A DNA stretch of 64,000 bases from an uncultured Cellvibrio sp. (GTDB lineage Bacteria; Pseudomonadota; Gammaproteobacteria; Pseudomonadales; Cellvibrionaceae). The notes beneath the pieces are model-generated. The model worked only from the letters and a program-made list of their open reading frames with translations, was not told the DNA's origin and did not search any database. Both the position numbers and the translations under genes were made by a program. Below are positions 63,206 through 64,000 of this stretch, one piece after another. The stretch's first letter is position 1. Each line of letters opens with the position of its first letter. Location: contig CAMLML010000014.1 in assembly GCA_946481095.1 (NCBI GenBank), positions 1 through 64,000 of the forward strand. Reading direction: 5' to 3'.

Positions 63206-64000
63206 GTGATATCAAATCACCCGATGACAGTTTAAGCAGTTATTTTGATGAATTGCTTAGCGGCGATCTGGACAATAATGCGCAAATCGACTTGCCTCTG
63301 GCAGTTGGTGAAAGCTTTACGCCATCCAATGTTGTCAGCCTGAATTCACGACAAAAAAATCCTCCTGTGACTGAAAAAAAATCACCGGCTTTGCGTGAAA
63401 CAACCAAGCCAGCGGTTAAGCCACGTGTGGATTATGCAGAGCCTGCTTTGTCTGTGGATGAACAGGACAAAAAACAAAAACTGGAAAAATTATTACAAAC
63501 AGCGCAGCAACAATTTTTAAAACAGGAGCAGGCGACCCAGCCGCAAACTTTAAGTAAAACCTTTGTTGTAATGCCCGAAGAAATTCAGGATTGGCCGATA
63601 GAAACATCAACAGAAATCATGGAAGTCGATAAGGCCACTGAAACCAAAATTGAATCAATTGTTACAGCCACTGAAAACCTTGAAACCGACCTTCAATTAT
63701 CAGAAATTCCCCATCTTGAATGGGCTGCCAATGGCTTACCCCAATGGGCGCAAGAAAGGTTTGATGTACTTTTGTTTAATGTTGCCGGCCTTACACTCGC
63801 TGTTCCATTGATTGCACTTGGACAAATTTATCCTTTAACGGATGAATTAACGCCGCTCTTCGGCCAAGCCGATTGGTTTATGGGTTTGCAACCAACGCCT
63901 ATGGGAAAAATCCGCACAGTCAATACTGCACGTTTTGTGATGCCGGAAAAATATAACGACAGTTTTTTGGATAACGCCAAATATGTGATGTCATTAAATG
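63202..64000 (+). CDS. parP: CheW-domain protein ParP (3' end beyond window)
   Basis: The frame from GTG 63202 runs to the window end without a stop, about 266 residues. A disordered N-terminal part (SDIKSPDDSLSSYFDELLSGDLDNN, then Pro/Lys/Glu-rich coiled stretches) is followed by the start of a CheW-like domain (FDVLLFNVAGLTLAVPLIALGQIYPL, TPLFGQADWFMGLQPT). ParP binds CheA and ParC and stabilises polar arrays in Vibrio. Overlap with parC predicts coupled translation. The N-terminal FDELLSG resembles the CheA linker motif. Confidence 0.85.
   Translation, partial: MSDIKSPDDSLSSYFDELLSGDLDNNAQIDLPLAVGESFTPSNVVSLNSRQKNPPVTEKKSPALRETTKPAVKPRVDYAEPALSVDEQDKKQKLEKLLQTAQQQFLKQEQATQPQTLSKTFVVMPEEIQDWPIETSTEIMEVDKATETKIESIVTATENLETDLQLSEIPHLEWAANGLPQWAQERFDVLLFNVAGLTLAVPLIALGQIYPLTDELTPLFGQADWFMGLQPTPMGKIRTVNTARFVMPEKYNDSFLDNAKYVMSLN

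Overview
The window reads as a chromosomal segment of a gammaproteobacterium. I infer the Cellvibrionaceae, probably a Cellvibrio relative. The reasons are a PL10-type pectate lyase, a secreted ExoP_C-like domain protein, Pseudomonas/Vibrio-style polar-flagellum and chemotaxis gene order, moderate GC, and TA-repeat-free housekeeping synteny (scpA-scpB-rluB, rnm-yciO). The species call is inference. No rRNA, tRNA, CRISPR array or insertion sequence was seen, and no stretch longer than about 300 bases lacks a gene.

Layout. 1-8.4 kb: TCA-cycle cluster (3' end of sdhB, sucA, sucB, lpd, sucC, sucD), with an intrinsic terminator after sucB and one after sucD. The leaders of lpd and sucC carry a shared stem-loop with an identical 11-nt loop. 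8.5-15.3 kb: MexEF-OprN-like RND efflux operon on the minus strand and a divergent TetR regulator; matching operators sit inside both predicted promoters. 15.5-18 kb: secreted PL10-like pectate lyase and a small-molecule/protein methyltransferase. 18-20.9 kb: HxlR regulator divergent from nitronate monooxygenase, WrbA-like flavoprotein and GST, an electrophile/redox detoxification module. 21-27 kb: housekeeping genes (TrmH-family methyltransferase, pdxJ, periplasmic cyclophilin, SH3 membrane protein, YciI, VC0807-like protein, rnm, yciO) and a Phd/ParE toxin-antitoxin pair. 27-30 kb: scpA-scpB-rluB. 30-42.5 kb: DUF2062, DUF3592, comEC, exbB-exbD-lpxK, a VC2487-type glycosyltransferase, PAP2 phosphatase, dgkA, galT-galK, bolA and trhO. 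42.5-46 kb: small unknown proteins, SirB2, DUF4202, an Fnr/Anr-type sensor and the ExoP_C-like protein.

46-64 kb: flagellar/chemotaxis supercluster flhA-flhF-flhG-fliA-cheY-cheZ-cheA-cheB-motC-motD, then parC and the start of parP. flhA has a sigma-54 promoter candidate. FlhF/FlhG set polar flagellar number and place, FliA drives late genes, CheYZAB signal to the motor, MotCD form a stator, and ParC/ParP are expected to place chemosensory arrays at the pole. Four envelope-related genes (MipA/OmpV, an alpha/beta hydrolase, an unknown exported protein, an L,D-transpeptidase) separate motD from parC, where close relatives have none.

A family of GC-rich double-hairpin repeats occurs six times. 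Five copies lie in the flagellar region: one inside the flhF reading frame, one forming the motD translation start region, and a half copy just before parC. The CheA linker contains four copies of an acidic DEF-x-x-LL motif resembling the CheY-binding tail of CheZ.
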